Both the position numbers and the translations under genes were made by a program. A model generated the notes under the pieces. That model saw nothing but the letters and a program-made list of their open reading frames with translations, made no database searches and had not been told where the DNA came from. Positions 38,034-47,079 of a stretch of DNA of 64,000 nucleotides are shown here, one piece after another. Origin of the DNA: an uncultured Opitutales bacterium. GTDB taxonomy: Bacteria > Verrucomicrobiota > Verrucomicrobiia > Opitutales > Intestinicryptomonadaceae. How positions within the stretch are numbered: position 1 is the first letter of the stretch; each line of letters starts with the position of its first letter. The DNA lies in contig URGP01000001.1 in the NCBI GenBank assembly GCA_900547395.1, positions 1-64,000 on the forward strand, read 5' to 3'.

Positions 38034-40781
38034 ATGGAATATTGCACTATGGAAAACAGCTCCGCAGAATACGACTTTTTAAATATCGAAAAACGCTGGC
38101 AGAATTATTGGGACGCCAACAAAACATTCAAGGCAAACCTCGACTTGTCGCGCCCCAAATATTATATTTTGGACATGTTTCCATACCCCTCGGGAGCGGG
38201 ACTTCACATCGGGCACCCGGAAGGCTACACCGCAAGCGACATCTTGGCGCGATACAAGCGCGCAAAGGGCTTCAACGTCCTCCACCCCATGGGCTGGGAC
38301 GCATTCGGGCTTCCGGCAGAACAGTATGCCCTCAAAACGGGAACGCACCCCGCAACCACGACAAAAAAGAACATAGACAATTTCCGCCGCCAGATAAAAT
38401 CCATAGGATTCGGCATCGACTGGGACAGGGAAATCAACACGACAGACGAAAATTACTTTAAATGGACGCAGTGGATTTTCTTAAAGCTCTTTGAAAAAGG
38501 CTTGGCGTACGTCGATGAAAAACCCGTGTGGTGGTGTCCGAAACTCGGCACGGTCTTGGCGAACGAAGAGGTAATCGACGGCAAGAGCGAAGTCGGCAAA
38601 CACCCCGTCGAACGCCGCAAGTTGCGCCAGTGGGTCTTGAAAATCACAGCTTATGCCGACAAGCTTTTGGCGGGGCTTAAAGACCTCGACTGGCCCGACT
38701 CCACTAAACGCTTGCAAGCAAACTGGATTGGACGCTCCGAAGGCGCGGAGGTCGAATTTAAAATCAAGGGCTTTGACGAAAAGCTGAAAATTTTCACGAC
38801 GCGCCCCGACACTCTCTATGGCGTTACCTACATGGTAATCGCCCCCGAACACCCCCTCGTTCAAAAGCTCACGACCGAAGAAAACAAAGCGGCGGTCGCC
38901 GAATACATCAAAAAATCGGCGTCAAAGAGCGATTTGGACAGAACAGACCTTGCAAAGGACAAAAGCGGCGTATTTTCAGGCTCGTACGCAATAAATCCGC
39001 TCACAAACAAAGAAGTCCCGATTTGGATTGCAGACTATGTCTTGATGAGCTACGGCACGGGCGCAATCATGGCGGTTCCCGCGCATGACGACCGCGACTA
39101 CGACTTCGCGGTAAAATACAACCTGCCCGTAATCAGGGTAATCGACAAAAAGGACGAAAACGGAAACGACATTCCCCTGCCCTTCACTGACGTGGGCAAA
39201 ATGGTAAATTCCGAACAATGGGACGGCACGGACTCTTTGGAAGGCAAGAAGAAAATAACCGCATTCCTCGAAGAAAAAGGCTGCGGCAAGATGTCCGTAA
39301 ACTACAAGCTAAGAGACTGGCTCTTCTCGCGCCAGCGTTATTGGGGTGAACCATTCCCGATTTTGTGGGTCGAAGAAGACGCATACATAAAAGCGGCTCA
39401 AAACGGATACAAGGGGCTTCCCAAAAATCCAGTAAGCTACGTTTCAGACGAAGGCAAAAAACTTTTCGCGCTTCCAATATTGGAAAAATTCCTGCCGCTC
39501 ACTCTTCCTGAAATAGAGACATACGCGCCGTCAGGCACGGGAGAAAGTCCTCTTGCGCACGCTTCGGAATGGCTTAATGTCTGCGTCAACATAAAAACAG
39601 GCGAAACAGTGCCCTCATCGCAAAAGCCCGAAGGCGACGGCTGGTTCAACGCCCGCCGCGAGACAAACACTATGCCGCAATGGGCGGGCTCATGCTGGTA
39701 CTATCTGCGCTATTGCGACCCGAAAAACACGGAAGCGTTGATTTCGGAAGAAGCGGAAAACTACTGGGGCACGCCCGACTTTTATATCGGCGGAGCGGAG
39801 CATGCGGTTTTGCACCTTTTGTACGCCCGTTTTTGGCACAAGGTTCTTTACGACTGCGGAGTTGTAAAAACAAGCGAACCTTTCAAAAAACTTTTCCACC
39901 AGGGCATAATTTTGGGTCAGCTCGAATACACAGCCTACAAAAACAAAAACGGAGAATTTGTAAGTGCCGACAAGCTTTCGGGCAATGAAGAAGCCGTAAA
40001 GCTTTCCGAAGACCAAGTCGTAAAGCAGGGCGCGGGATTTGTGTTGAAGTCAAACCCGCAAATATCTGTTGACGCGCGCTCGTTTAAGATGTCAAAAAGC
40101 CGCGGCAACGTTGTAAACCCTGACGAAATAATCGAACGCTACGGCGCGGATTCCCTGCGCCTTTACGAAATGTTCTTGGGGCCTTTGGAAGATTCCAAGC
40201 CGTGGAACACAAGCGGGATTGAAGGCGTTTCGCGCTTTCTTAAAAAGATTTGGAGGGAATACGTCGAACGCGACGGGACGATTTCAAAGAAAATCGAATG
40301 CGGCGCAAAAGACTCCGAAGAATTCCTTAAAGTCTTAAACGAAACCATTAAAAAAGTTTCATCCGACATCGAAAGCTTGCGCTTCAACACGGCAATTTCG
40401 CAGATGATGATTTGCTTAAACGCCCTTCAAAAAGAGGAAAAGATTTCCGCTGAAAGCGCAAAAAAATTTATACAGCTTGTCGCGCCGTTTGCGCCGCACA
40501 TTGCGGAGGAAATTTGGGCAAAGTTCGGCGAAAAATCCTCAATAACGCTCGCCCCCTTCCCCGAATGCGACGAGTCTCTCCTGCACACCAACACCGTAAA
40601 AATCGCGGTGCAGGTAAACGGAAAATTGCGCGCTGAAATGCAAATTTCAAAGGACGCAAACAAAGAAGACGCCTTGGACATGGCAAAGTCGCTTGACGGT
40701 GTAAAAAGACACATCGAGGGCAAGCAGATTGTTAAGGAAATTTACGTCCCCGCAAAAATCATAAACATCGTGGCAAAATAA
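38034..40781 (+). CDS. leuS: leucyl-tRNA synthetase
   Basis: 915 residues, class I synthetase charging tRNA-Leu. HIGH-type motif at 58-61 ([10 protein letters not shown]), zinc/connecting segments, editing domain with [12 protein letters not shown] and [24 protein letters not shown] at 685-689, and the anticodon-binding C-terminus ([13 protein letters not shown]). An ATG at 38049 ([10 protein letters not shown]) is an alternative start. It shares one base (TAATG) with the next gene, heading a long operon. Confidence 0.96.
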   Translation: MEYCTMENSSAEYDFLNIEKRWQNYWDANKTFKANLDLSRPKYYILDMFPYPSGAGLHIGHPEGYTASDILARYKRAKGFNVLHPMGWDAFGLPAEQYALKTGTHPATTTKKNIDNFRRQIKSIGFGIDWDREINTTDENYFKWTQWIFLKLFEKGLAYVDEKPVWWCPKLGTVLANEEVIDGKSEVGKHPVERRKLRQWVLKITAYADKLLAGLKDLDWPDSTKRLQANWIGRSEGAEVEFKIKGFDEKLKIFTTRPDTLYGVTYMVIAPEHPLVQKLTTEENKAAVAEYIKKSASKSDLDRTDLAKDKSGVFSGSYAINPLTNKEVPIWIADYVLMSYGTGAIMAVPAHDDRDYDFAVKYNLPVIRVIDKKDENGNDIPLPFTDVGKMVNSEQWDGTDSLEGKKKITAFLEEKGCGKMSVNYKLRDWLFSRQRYWGEPFPILWVEEDAYIKAAQNGYKGLPKNPVSYVSDEGKKLFALPILEKFLPLTLPEIETYAPSGTGESPLAHASEWLNVCVNIKTGETVPSSQKPEGDGWFNARRETNTMPQWAGSCWYYLRYCDPKNTEALISEEAENYWGTPDFYIGGAEHAVLHLLYARFWHKVLYDCGVVKTSEPFKKLFHQGIILGQLEYTAYKNKNGEFVSADKLSGNEEAVKLSEDQVVKQGAGFVLKSNPQISVDARSFKMSKSRGNVVNPDEIIERYGADSLRLYEMFLGPLEDSKPWNTSGIEGVSRFLKKIWREYVERDGTISKKIECGAKDSEEFLKVLNETIKKVSSDIESLRFNTAISQMMICLNALQKEEKISAESAKKFIQLVAPFAPHIAEEIWAKFGEKSSITLAPFPECDESLLHTNTVKIAVQVNGKLRAEMQISKDANKEDALDMAKSLDGVKRHIEGKQIVKEIYVPAKIINIVAK

Positions 40782-41530
40782 TGAAAAAGCTTTTTGCAAT
40801 ACTGCCTGTTTTCCTCGCCCTTCCTATTTCAGCAGAAGCCGAAAACGGTCTTATGTTTGTGCGCACCCTCAGGGGAAATGCGGAAATTTCCGCGCAAAGC
40901 GCAAAAATAAAACAGGGAGAATTGGCGGTTGCAAAAGATGCAAAAATCTCCGCAAGCGCAGAGGGCTTTGCAAGCGTAGCGTTTTCAAACTATTCGTCCT
41001 GCATGGTTCTTTCGGGCAAAGTTTCGATTGAAAAATTCGAACAGGAAAAAGTGCAAACGGCAAGCCTTCCGCTCTACTCTGAAATGGAATCCTCAAACAT
41101 TGTATTTGCCATCGACGAGGGAGAGGCGGTTTTTGCAAGGGGCGAATTCCGCCCCGCAAGCTCGTTTAAAATCAAGACGAAATTCGGAACAATAGAGCCT
41201 GTCGGAAACAACATAAAAATCAAAACCGACGGCTCAACCCTCACCGTGCGCGCATACGACGCCGCAATAAGGTATTCAAAGCCCGATTCAAACGATAGGG
41301 AATACATACCCATCGGCTACGACTTGGTTTGTTTTTTTGAAAACGGAGAGTTAAAAGCCGAAAAAAAGCAAAGCTCAATACCGCAAAAGGCAAGCCTCAA
41401 ATCAGAGGCAGGCTCCGCTTCCGACGTCTTTAAAACCACAGAATTTTACCGCGGCGAAGACGGAAAAATTTGCGCAAGAAGAATAGCGTTCAAAGAGTTT
41501 TTCATACGGACGCGCGACCCGATAAGATAA
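40781..41530 (+). CDS. exported FecR-like protein
   Basis: 249 residues with a signal peptide ([20 protein letters not shown]). The mature protein resembles FecR-type beta domains: VRTLRGNAEISAQSAKIKQGELAVAKDAKISASAEGFASVAFSNYSS, then EGEAVFARGEFRPASSFKIKTKFGTIEPVGNNIKIKTDGS. Such domains sense or bind in the periplasm; here there is no visible sigma factor partner, so the role is open. Translationally coupled to leuS and one bp before lpxI. Confidence 0.65.
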   Translation: MKKLFAILPVFLALPISAEAENGLMFVRTLRGNAEISAQSAKIKQGELAVAKDAKISASAEGFASVAFSNYSSCMVLSGKVSIEKFEQEKVQTASLPLYSEMESSNIVFAIDEGEAVFARGEFRPASSFKIKTKFGTIEPVGNNIKIKTDGSTLTVRAYDAAIRYSKPDSNDREYIPIGYDLVCFFENGELKAEKKQSSIPQKASLKSEAGSASDVFKTTEFYRGEDGKICARRIAFKEFFIRTRDPIR

Positions 41531-41531
41531 T

Positions 41532-42374
41532 ATGAGCCTTTCAAAATTCCTCCCCGAAGATTTCGACGAAAACGCGGTCATAGAGCTGATTGCGGGCAAA
41601 GGCGTTTACCCCAGCGAAACTTTGCGAAAACTGCGCAGGCACAACTTAAACGTAAAGCTTATCGCAATCGAAGGCGAAACCGAAGACGACCTATACAACC
41701 AATTTTCCGAAGAAGACAGGGCAAGGGCAAATGTAGGTCAGCTTGGGAGACTTCTAAAATACACAAAAAAATTCGGCGCAAAATACGCCATAATGGCAGG
41801 ACAAGTTACGCCAAAAAAACTTTTTAAGGGGCTTGTCCCCGACTTAAAAGCATTGACAATATTGGCAACCCTTAAAGAGCGCAACGCCGAAACAATTTTC
41901 GGGGCAATAGCAAACGAGCTTGAAAAAGTCGGTTGCAAACTTCTCGATGCGCGCTCTTTTTTGGACGAACAAATAGCAGCGCATGGCTTTATCTGCGGCA
42001 GAAAATGGAATGTCGAAGAGCGACATCTTTTGCACGGCTTAAAGATTGCCCATGAGTGCGCAAGGCTTGACATCGGGCAGTCGTGCGTCGTTTCACGCGG
42101 AAGCGTGCTGGCGGTTGAAGCCTGGGAAGGCACTGACAAAATGCTGGAACGCGCGGGCTCTTTCGAGGCAAAAGACAGCCTGTTTGTAAAGACGGTAAAG
42201 CCAAACCAAGACTACCGCTTCGACGTTCCCGTAATCGGGGAGCGCACAATCAGAAAGCTCGCCGCCTCAAATATTTTAAACGCGGCGGTTGAAGCGGACA
42301 GCGTGATAATCTTGGAGCCTGAAAAAACATTGGAGCTTGCAAACAAACACGGCATAAAAATTTTTGGAATATGA
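41532..42374 (+). CDS. lpxI: UDP-2,3-diacylglucosamine pyrophosphatase LpxI
   Basis: 280 residues of the LpxI (DUF1009) family, which makes lipid X from UDP-2,3-diacylglucosamine in lipid A synthesis and replaces LpxH in some bacteria. Seen: AGKGVYPSETLRKLRRHNLNV at the N-terminus, VGQLGRLLKYTKKFGAKYAIMAGQVTPKKLF, and the C-terminal SCVVSRGSVLAVEAWEGTDKMLERAG with the catalytic Asp region, then VKPNQDYRFDVPVIGERT. Overlaps sufE by 4 bp. This shows the organism makes lipid A. Confidence 0.92.
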   Translation: MSLSKFLPEDFDENAVIELIAGKGVYPSETLRKLRRHNLNVKLIAIEGETEDDLYNQFSEEDRARANVGQLGRLLKYTKKFGAKYAIMAGQVTPKKLFKGLVPDLKALTILATLKERNAETIFGAIANELEKVGCKLLDARSFLDEQIAAHGFICGRKWNVEERHLLHGLKIAHECARLDIGQSCVVSRGSVLAVEAWEGTDKMLERAGSFEAKDSLFVKTVKPNQDYRFDVPVIGERTIRKLAASNILNAAVEADSVIILEPEKTLELANKHGIKIFGI

Positions 42375-42784
42375 GCATAGTTGAACAAAGAAAAGATGAA
42401 TTGCGCGAAGAATTCGGCTTTTTTGAAAGCCCCGAAGAACGCTTTGAATACATCATTTCAAAAACAAAAAACAAAGAAGGGCTTGCCGAAGAGTTCAAAA
42501 GCGAAAAATATCTCGTAAGGGGATGCGTTTCAAACCTGTGGCTTGTGCCGTCATTTGAAGAAGGCAAATGCGCCTTTAAAACCGACGCCGATTCAATAAT
42601 CACCAAGGGCATTGCCTCGCTGGTTTCAGAAATGTACAGCGGTCTTTCTCCGCAGGAAATTTTGGATTTTGACTGCGCGTTTTTATCCGAAATCGGCATA
42701 GAGCAGTATCTCTCGCCAAACAGGCGCAACGGGCTTTCCAAGCTTTGCGAAAAAATCACGGATTTTGCAAAATCAAAAATTTAA
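42371..42784 (+). CDS. SufE-like sulfur acceptor
   Basis: 137 residues with the SufE/CsdE fold. The sulfur-accepting cysteine sits in YLVRGCVSNLWLVP near residue 51, and the ITKGIASLVSEMYSGLSPQEIL helix pair follows. It takes persulfide sulfur from a SufS-type desulfurase for Fe-S assembly. No suf genes are beside it; it is embedded between lpxI and ubiA with overlapping ends. Confidence 0.88.
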   Translation: MSIVEQRKDELREEFGFFESPEERFEYIISKTKNKEGLAEEFKSEKYLVRGCVSNLWLVPSFEEGKCAFKTDADSIITKGIASLVSEMYSGLSPQEILDFDCAFLSEIGIEQYLSPNRRNGLSKLCEKITDFAKSKI

Positions 42785-43650
42785 TGAGACTTACCCGCAA
42801 CTTTTTTGAATACGCAGAAATGATAAAGCTCGGGCATACGCTTTTTGCCCTGCCCTATGCGCTTGCGGGATTTTTGCTCACCTATTTTTCGGGATTCGGC
42901 TTTTCGCCGGTAAAACTTTTTTGGATTGTGCTTGCGTTTTTCGGGGCGCGCAGCGCGGCAATGGGCTTTAACAGGATTGCCGACGCTAAATTCGACGCAG
43001 AAAATCCGCGGACAAAAAACCGCTCCATTCCCGCAGGCAGAATAACAAAAGCTTCCGCGCTCATATTTGTCGCATTTTCCGCAATCGTAATGATAGTTTC
43101 CGCAAGAATGCTAAACGAGCTTTGCTTCTGGCTGTCATTTCCCGCGCTAATCGTCCTTTTCGGATACTCCTACTGCAAGCGATTTACGAGCTTGTGTCAC
43201 TTTGTTTTGGGATTAGCCCTGTCGCTCGCGCCTGCGGGGGCATGGTGCGCCGCAAGCGGCAAGTTTTCATTTTCGATAATTTTTATTTCGCTTGCCCTGC
43301 TGTTTCAAATAGCCGCATTCGATGTCCTCTACGCCCTGCAAGACGAAGACTTCGATAAATCCGAAAAACTCCATTCAATACCTGCACTCTTCGGCAGGCA
43401 AAAATCCATAATGGCAAGCTCTGCAATGCTGCTTTTATCCATTGTGTTTTTATATTTGACAGGTACGGCGTTTTCGCTCGGAAAAATTTTTTACGCAATC
43501 TGCGCCGCGATTTTGACGCTGTACGTTTTGGCGATTTTGATTTTCATTAAGTCGGGCATTAAAAAAATCGACTTGGTTTTCTTCTACATAAACGCGCTAT
43601 GCTCGTTTTTAACCCTTGCGGCAGTCGCACTCGGAGGCTTTTTCAAATGA
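42784..43650 (+). CDS. UbiA-family prenyltransferase
   Basis: About 288 residues. The start at 42784 shares one base with the sufE stop. Integral membrane protein with about eight spans. The two Asp-rich motifs are NRIADAKFD (63-71) and DVLYALQDEDFD near residue 180, which hold the prenyl pyrophosphate and magnesium. The family includes 4-hydroxybenzoate polyprenyltransferase (UbiA) and the MqnP enzyme of the futalosine menaquinone route. With ubiX and ubiD right behind, a quinone role is very likely; which quinone is inference. Confidence 0.9.
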   Translation: MRLTRNFFEYAEMIKLGHTLFALPYALAGFLLTYFSGFGFSPVKLFWIVLAFFGARSAAMGFNRIADAKFDAENPRTKNRSIPAGRITKASALIFVAFSAIVMIVSARMLNELCFWLSFPALIVLFGYSYCKRFTSLCHFVLGLALSLAPAGAWCAASGKFSFSIIFISLALLFQIAAFDVLYALQDEDFDKSEKLHSIPALFGRQKSIMASSAMLLLSIVFLYLTGTAFSLGKIFYAICAAILTLYVLAILIFIKSGIKKIDLVFFYINALCSFLTLAAVALGGFFK

Positions 43651-44237
43651 CGGGTAAAAAAATCGCGGTCGGAATTTGCGGTGCTTCCGGAATGCCATAT
43701 GCAAGGCGTCTAATGGAAGTCCTTGCGGAAAGCGGCGCGTCCGTTTACGCGTCGGCAAGCTCGGCGGCAAAACCGATTTTTAAAAGCGAACTCGGCATTG
43801 ATTTTCAAGATTTTGCAAACGCGCTTTCGCAAAAATTCCCAAGCGTAAAATTTTTTGACGACTTCGATTTCTCAGCGCCGATTGCAAGCGGCTCGTTTTA
43901 CTTCGACGCAATGGCGATATGCCCCTGCTCGATGAAAACGCTCTCGCGCATCGCCACTGCCACGGGAGACAATCTGATTTGCAGGGCGGCAGATGTCGCG
44001 CTTAAAGAAAGGCGCAAACTCGTGCTTGTAGCGCGGGAAACTCCGCTTTCGCTAATCCATCTCCGCAACATGGTTTCCGTAACGGAGGTGGGAGCCGTGG
44101 TTCTCCCCGCCTGCCCCGCATTCTATTTTAAGGAAAACACCGTTAAGGAACTCGTTGATTTTGTGGTTGCGCGGACGCTTTCCGCAATGGGAATTAAGCA
44201 AAACTTGACGGCCCAATGGGGCGAAAAACACCAATGA
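43647..44237 (+). CDS. ubiX: UbiX-family flavin prenyltransferase
   Basis: 196 residues from the ATG at 43647, which overlaps the ubiA stop in an ATGA. Flavoprotein fold with VGICGASGMPYARRLMEVL (FMN site), PCSMKTLSRIATATGDNLICRAADVALKERRKLVLVARETPLSLIHL and a conserved C-terminus. It makes prenylated FMN, the cofactor of the UbiD decarboxylase encoded next. Confidence 0.94.
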   Translation: MTGKKIAVGICGASGMPYARRLMEVLAESGASVYASASSAAKPIFKSELGIDFQDFANALSQKFPSVKFFDDFDFSAPIASGSFYFDAMAICPCSMKTLSRIATATGDNLICRAADVALKERRKLVLVARETPLSLIHLRNMVSVTEVGAVVLPACPAFYFKENTVKELVDFVVARTLSAMGIKQNLTAQWGEKHQ

Positions 44238-45988
44238 AAAAATCTTATAAAAATCTGGCGGAATTTATCCGCGCGCTTGAAGACGCGGGCGAGCTAAAAA
44301 GGGTGCGCGAAGAAGTTTCAAGCGAAATTGAAATTTCAAAAATCACAGACGCAGAATCCAAAAAGCCGGGCGGCGGCAAAGCCCTTCTTTTTGAGCGCGT
44401 GAAAAATTCCGAATTCCCCGCCGCCACAAACCTCTTTGGAAGCGACAAGAGAATGTCGATGGCTCTCGGCGTAAAAAACCTCGCAAGCTCAGGCGATGAA
44501 ATAGCGGAGCTTACCCGCCTATCCCCCCCGCGCACATTCGGGGAAATTTTCGATGCCGCAAAAAAGCTATTGCCGATGCTTAGAATTTTGCCGTCCAAAT
44601 TCAGAGGGAAAACCGCCCCTTGCCAGGAAGTCGTAAAAATCGGCGACGATGTCGATTTAAACGAAATTCCTATACTAAAATGCTGGCCAAAAGACGCGGG
44701 GAAGTTCGTAACGCTGCCGCTCGTATTCACAAAATCTCCCGACGGCAAAACAAGGAATCTCGGCATGTACCGCCTGCAAGTTTTCGACAAAAACACGACA
44801 GGCATGCACTGGCACATCCATAAAGACGGCGCGCACTTCTTCCACGAATACAAAAAGCTCGGCAGGCGGATGGAAGTCGCCGTCGCAATCGGCGCGGACC
44901 CGAGTGTGATTTACGCCGCAACCGCACCGCTTCCGCGCGGAATAGACGAGCTAATGCTCGCGGGGTTTTTCCGAAAAAAGCCCGTAAAAATGGTAAAATG
45001 CAAAACCATAGACATGGAAGTTCCAGCAGAGGCTGAATTTGTTTTGGAAGGATATGTCGACCCTTGCGAACTACGCCTTGAAGGCCCTTTCGGCGACCAT
45101 ACGGGCTACTATTCGCTGGCAGATATGTACCCCGTTTTCCACGTCAAGGCGATAACAAGGCGCGAAAAGCCGATTTACTGCGCAACTCTCGTCGGACCTC
45201 CGCCGATGGAAGACTGCTACATGGCAAAGGCTACCGAAAGAATTTTCCTTCCCCTCTTAAAAACGATATTCCCCGAAATCGAAGACTATTTTCTGCCGTG
45301 GGAAGGCGTATTCCACAACATCGCGATTGTTTCAATCAAAAAAGAATACCCGGCACAAGCAAAACGCTTGATTAGCGGGCTTTGGGGACAGGGGCAAATG
45401 AGCTTTTGCAAGGGCGTCGTGGTCGTTGATGAAGACGTAAATCCGTCGAATTTAAACGAAGTATGGAAAATTTTTACCGAGCGTTTCGACAAAGACCGCG
45501 ACCTTGTAATATCGCAAGGCGTGCTCGATGTTCTCGACCACTCCGCGCCCAATCCCCTCTTCGGCTCAAAAATCGGCATAGACTTGACAAGAGAAATCAA
45601 AGGCGAACCACAACGAGGCAAAAACAAATTCCCCCAAATGCCAAATGTTCAAGGCATTGCAAAAGAAATCAGCGCGGAAGCAGAAGACATTTTTGCGGCA
45701 AAAAATTTCTGCGCAATCGCAATCGAAAAAGCCGATTTCTCGGGAATGGCAATTTTGAAGGAATTTGCAAGCTCGCCAATGTTTAAGGCATTTGCGGCAG
45801 TGGCGATTTTCGACAAGGGAATTGAAATCGCAAACGCTTCTAAACTGCTATGGAAGATTTTTAACAACGTCGATCCGTCACGCGATATTTTCTTTGCCGA
45901 AAAAACCGCATTTATCGACGCCTGCAAAAAAAACGCCGCAGACGGGCATAATCGCGAATGGCCCGAAGACCTAACTTTCGACGCCTAA
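44234..45988 (+). CDS. ubiD: UbiD-family decarboxylase
   Basis: 584 residues, start at 44234 overlapping ubiX by 4 bp. prFMN-dependent decarboxylase: PGGGKALLFERV near residue 45, MYRLQVFDKNTTGMHWHIHKDGAHFF (metal/prFMN site), and EGPFGDHTGYYSLADMYPVFHV with the catalytic glutamate region. It removes the ring carboxylate of the prenylated quinone precursor. Followed 83 bp later by the Asp23/AmaP-like gene. Confidence 0.93.
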   Translation: MKKSYKNLAEFIRALEDAGELKRVREEVSSEIEISKITDAESKKPGGGKALLFERVKNSEFPAATNLFGSDKRMSMALGVKNLASSGDEIAELTRLSPPRTFGEIFDAAKKLLPMLRILPSKFRGKTAPCQEVVKIGDDVDLNEIPILKCWPKDAGKFVTLPLVFTKSPDGKTRNLGMYRLQVFDKNTTGMHWHIHKDGAHFFHEYKKLGRRMEVAVAIGADPSVIYAATAPLPRGIDELMLAGFFRKKPVKMVKCKTIDMEVPAEAEFVLEGYVDPCELRLEGPFGDHTGYYSLADMYPVFHVKAITRREKPIYCATLVGPPPMEDCYMAKATERIFLPLLKTIFPEIEDYFLPWEGVFHNIAIVSIKKEYPAQAKRLISGLWGQGQMSFCKGVVVVDEDVNPSNLNEVWKIFTERFDKDRDLVISQGVLDVLDHSAPNPLFGSKIGIDLTREIKGEPQRGKNKFPQMPNVQGIAKEISAEAEDIFAAKNFCAIAIEKADFSGMAILKEFASSPMFKAFAAVAIFDKGIEIANASKLLWKIFNNVDPSRDIFFAEKTAFIDACKKNAADGHNREWPEDLTFDA

Positions 45989-46070
45989 TAAATATATTGA
46001 AAAAGCGCAATAAATATGGTCTTATAAAAAGGAAATAGAAACCGATTTATAATCGCAATCATAATAAAAT

Positions 46071-46616
46071 ATGGAAGAAGCATACCAAAAAACGACCGAC
46101 TATTTGGGAAAGACCTTGCAAATCGCAAAAGACCTGTGGGACAAGCCCCATGTAAAGGAGTTTTTGCTTGTAATAGTGTCAATATTGATTCTTCTTGTGA
46201 TAATTTTGAAAATCCGTAAAAGGTTTGCGCCTATAAAGCTTTTCAACAACTCCGCGGGAATTGTCAGCGTAACTCCAAGCGCATTAAACGAACTCGTCCA
46301 AAGCGTGTGCTATTCAATCGGAACTACAAACCGCCCAAGCGTAAAAATCTACGAAAAACGCGGACGCCTCTGCATGCAAGTGGCAATCAAACTTGAAATG
46401 GGGCAAAAACTCGCGGACGTCTCGACAATACTGCAAGACGAGCTAACTAACGCCTGCCGCGAACATCTCGGCGTTGAAAAACTCGGCAGAATAGACGTAA
46501 AAATCAAGGGATTTAAAGGAGTTCTTAAAAAGTCCCCGCGCGAAGACGCGCAAAAAGAGGAAGAGCCAACCGACAAAAAAGAAGAAATAAACGACCCCTT
46601 CTCCCCGATAAAATAA
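46071..46616 (+). CDS. Asp23/AmaP-like membrane-anchored protein
   Basis: 181 residues with one N-terminal membrane span (about 29-48, VKEFLLVIVSILILLVIILK). The soluble part (IVSVTPSALNELVQSVCYSI...RLCMQVAIKLEMGQKLADVSTILQDELTNACREHLGVEKLGRIDVKIKGF) follows the pattern of Asp23/AmaP envelope-stress proteins. A basic/acidic tail follows. Asp23 proteins are best known from Gram-positives, so this is an uncommon context. Role unknown. Confidence 0.65.
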   Translation: MEEAYQKTTDYLGKTLQIAKDLWDKPHVKEFLLVIVSILILLVIILKIRKRFAPIKLFNNSAGIVSVTPSALNELVQSVCYSIGTTNRPSVKIYEKRGRLCMQVAIKLEMGQKLADVSTILQDELTNACREHLGVEKLGRIDVKIKGFKGVLKKSPREDAQKEEEPTDKKEEINDPFSPIK

Positions 46617-46630
46617 AAAATTTAAATCTC

Positions 46631-46666
46631 TAAAAAAACGGCGCAAGAGGAATTCCCCCTTGCGCC
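46631..46666 (-). terminator. reverse-strand terminator
   Basis: GGCGCAAG (46640-46647) / CTTGCGCC (46659-46666), followed on the reverse strand by T7. It would stop transcripts coming leftward from the polyvalent gene. Confidence 0.75.
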
Positions 46667-46703
46667 TTGCCATTGAACAACTTTGTGATTTTATTGTTTA
46701 TTT

Positions 46704-46732
46704 TTGACAAGTGTTTTTTAAGGTCATTTATA
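46704..46732 (+). promoter_or_regulatory. strong sigma70-type promoter
   Basis: A perfect TTGACA (46704-46709), 17-bp spacer and TTTATA (46727-46732). The best promoter match in the window, and no protein gene follows it. Confidence 0.65.
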
Positions 46733-46739
46733 AAAAGAA

Positions 46740-46942
46740 AGTTCTTTTATTGGAATTTCGATTGTGGGCATTCCGTAAACATTTACTGTATCGTGCCGAT
46801 TAGTTTGACCTGGAATGCCAGACGTTTGACCTGTTTTAGGGTTTGGGGGAGGATTTGAACGAATGTTGCAATGGGTTTGCAGGATTATTGCAATATAGTT
46901 TTTTTAAGGTTGCAGGGTGTTTATTCTGCAACCTTTTTTATG
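46740..46942 (+). ncRNA. candidate structured small RNA
   Basis: About 200 nt bounded by the promoter at 46704 and the terminator at 46906. No convincing ORF. It has structure: GGCATTCC (46767-46774) pairs with GGAATGCC (46812-46819), TTGCAAT (about 46865) with ATTGCAA (about 46887), and the 10-mer GTTTGACCTG occurs twice (46803 and 46824). Size and single-gene layout would fit a 6S-like or regulatory RNA, but I recognise no known family. The neighbouring genes converge on it. Confidence 0.45.
46906..46941 (+). terminator. intrinsic terminator of the candidate sRNA
   Basis: AAGGTTGCAG (46906-46915) / CTGCAACCTT (46926-46935) followed by a T run. Confidence 0.8.
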
Positions 46943-47079
46943 GTTTTCAGGGTATCGTTCTTTTAAGCGGCTTTTGGATTGCTCTTTTATCAAGGCTGTA
47001 TGTTTTTCTTGTTTCGGGAACTTTTCAAACGGGCTTTGAACATAAACTTGCCAAATGAAAAGTCTCACACTTTGCAACA

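Noticed and set aside
46843..47058. 71-codon forward frame downstream of the candidate sRNA
   Set aside because: It runs through a clear terminator hairpin and its product is low-complexity hydrophobic, so I treat it as non-coding.
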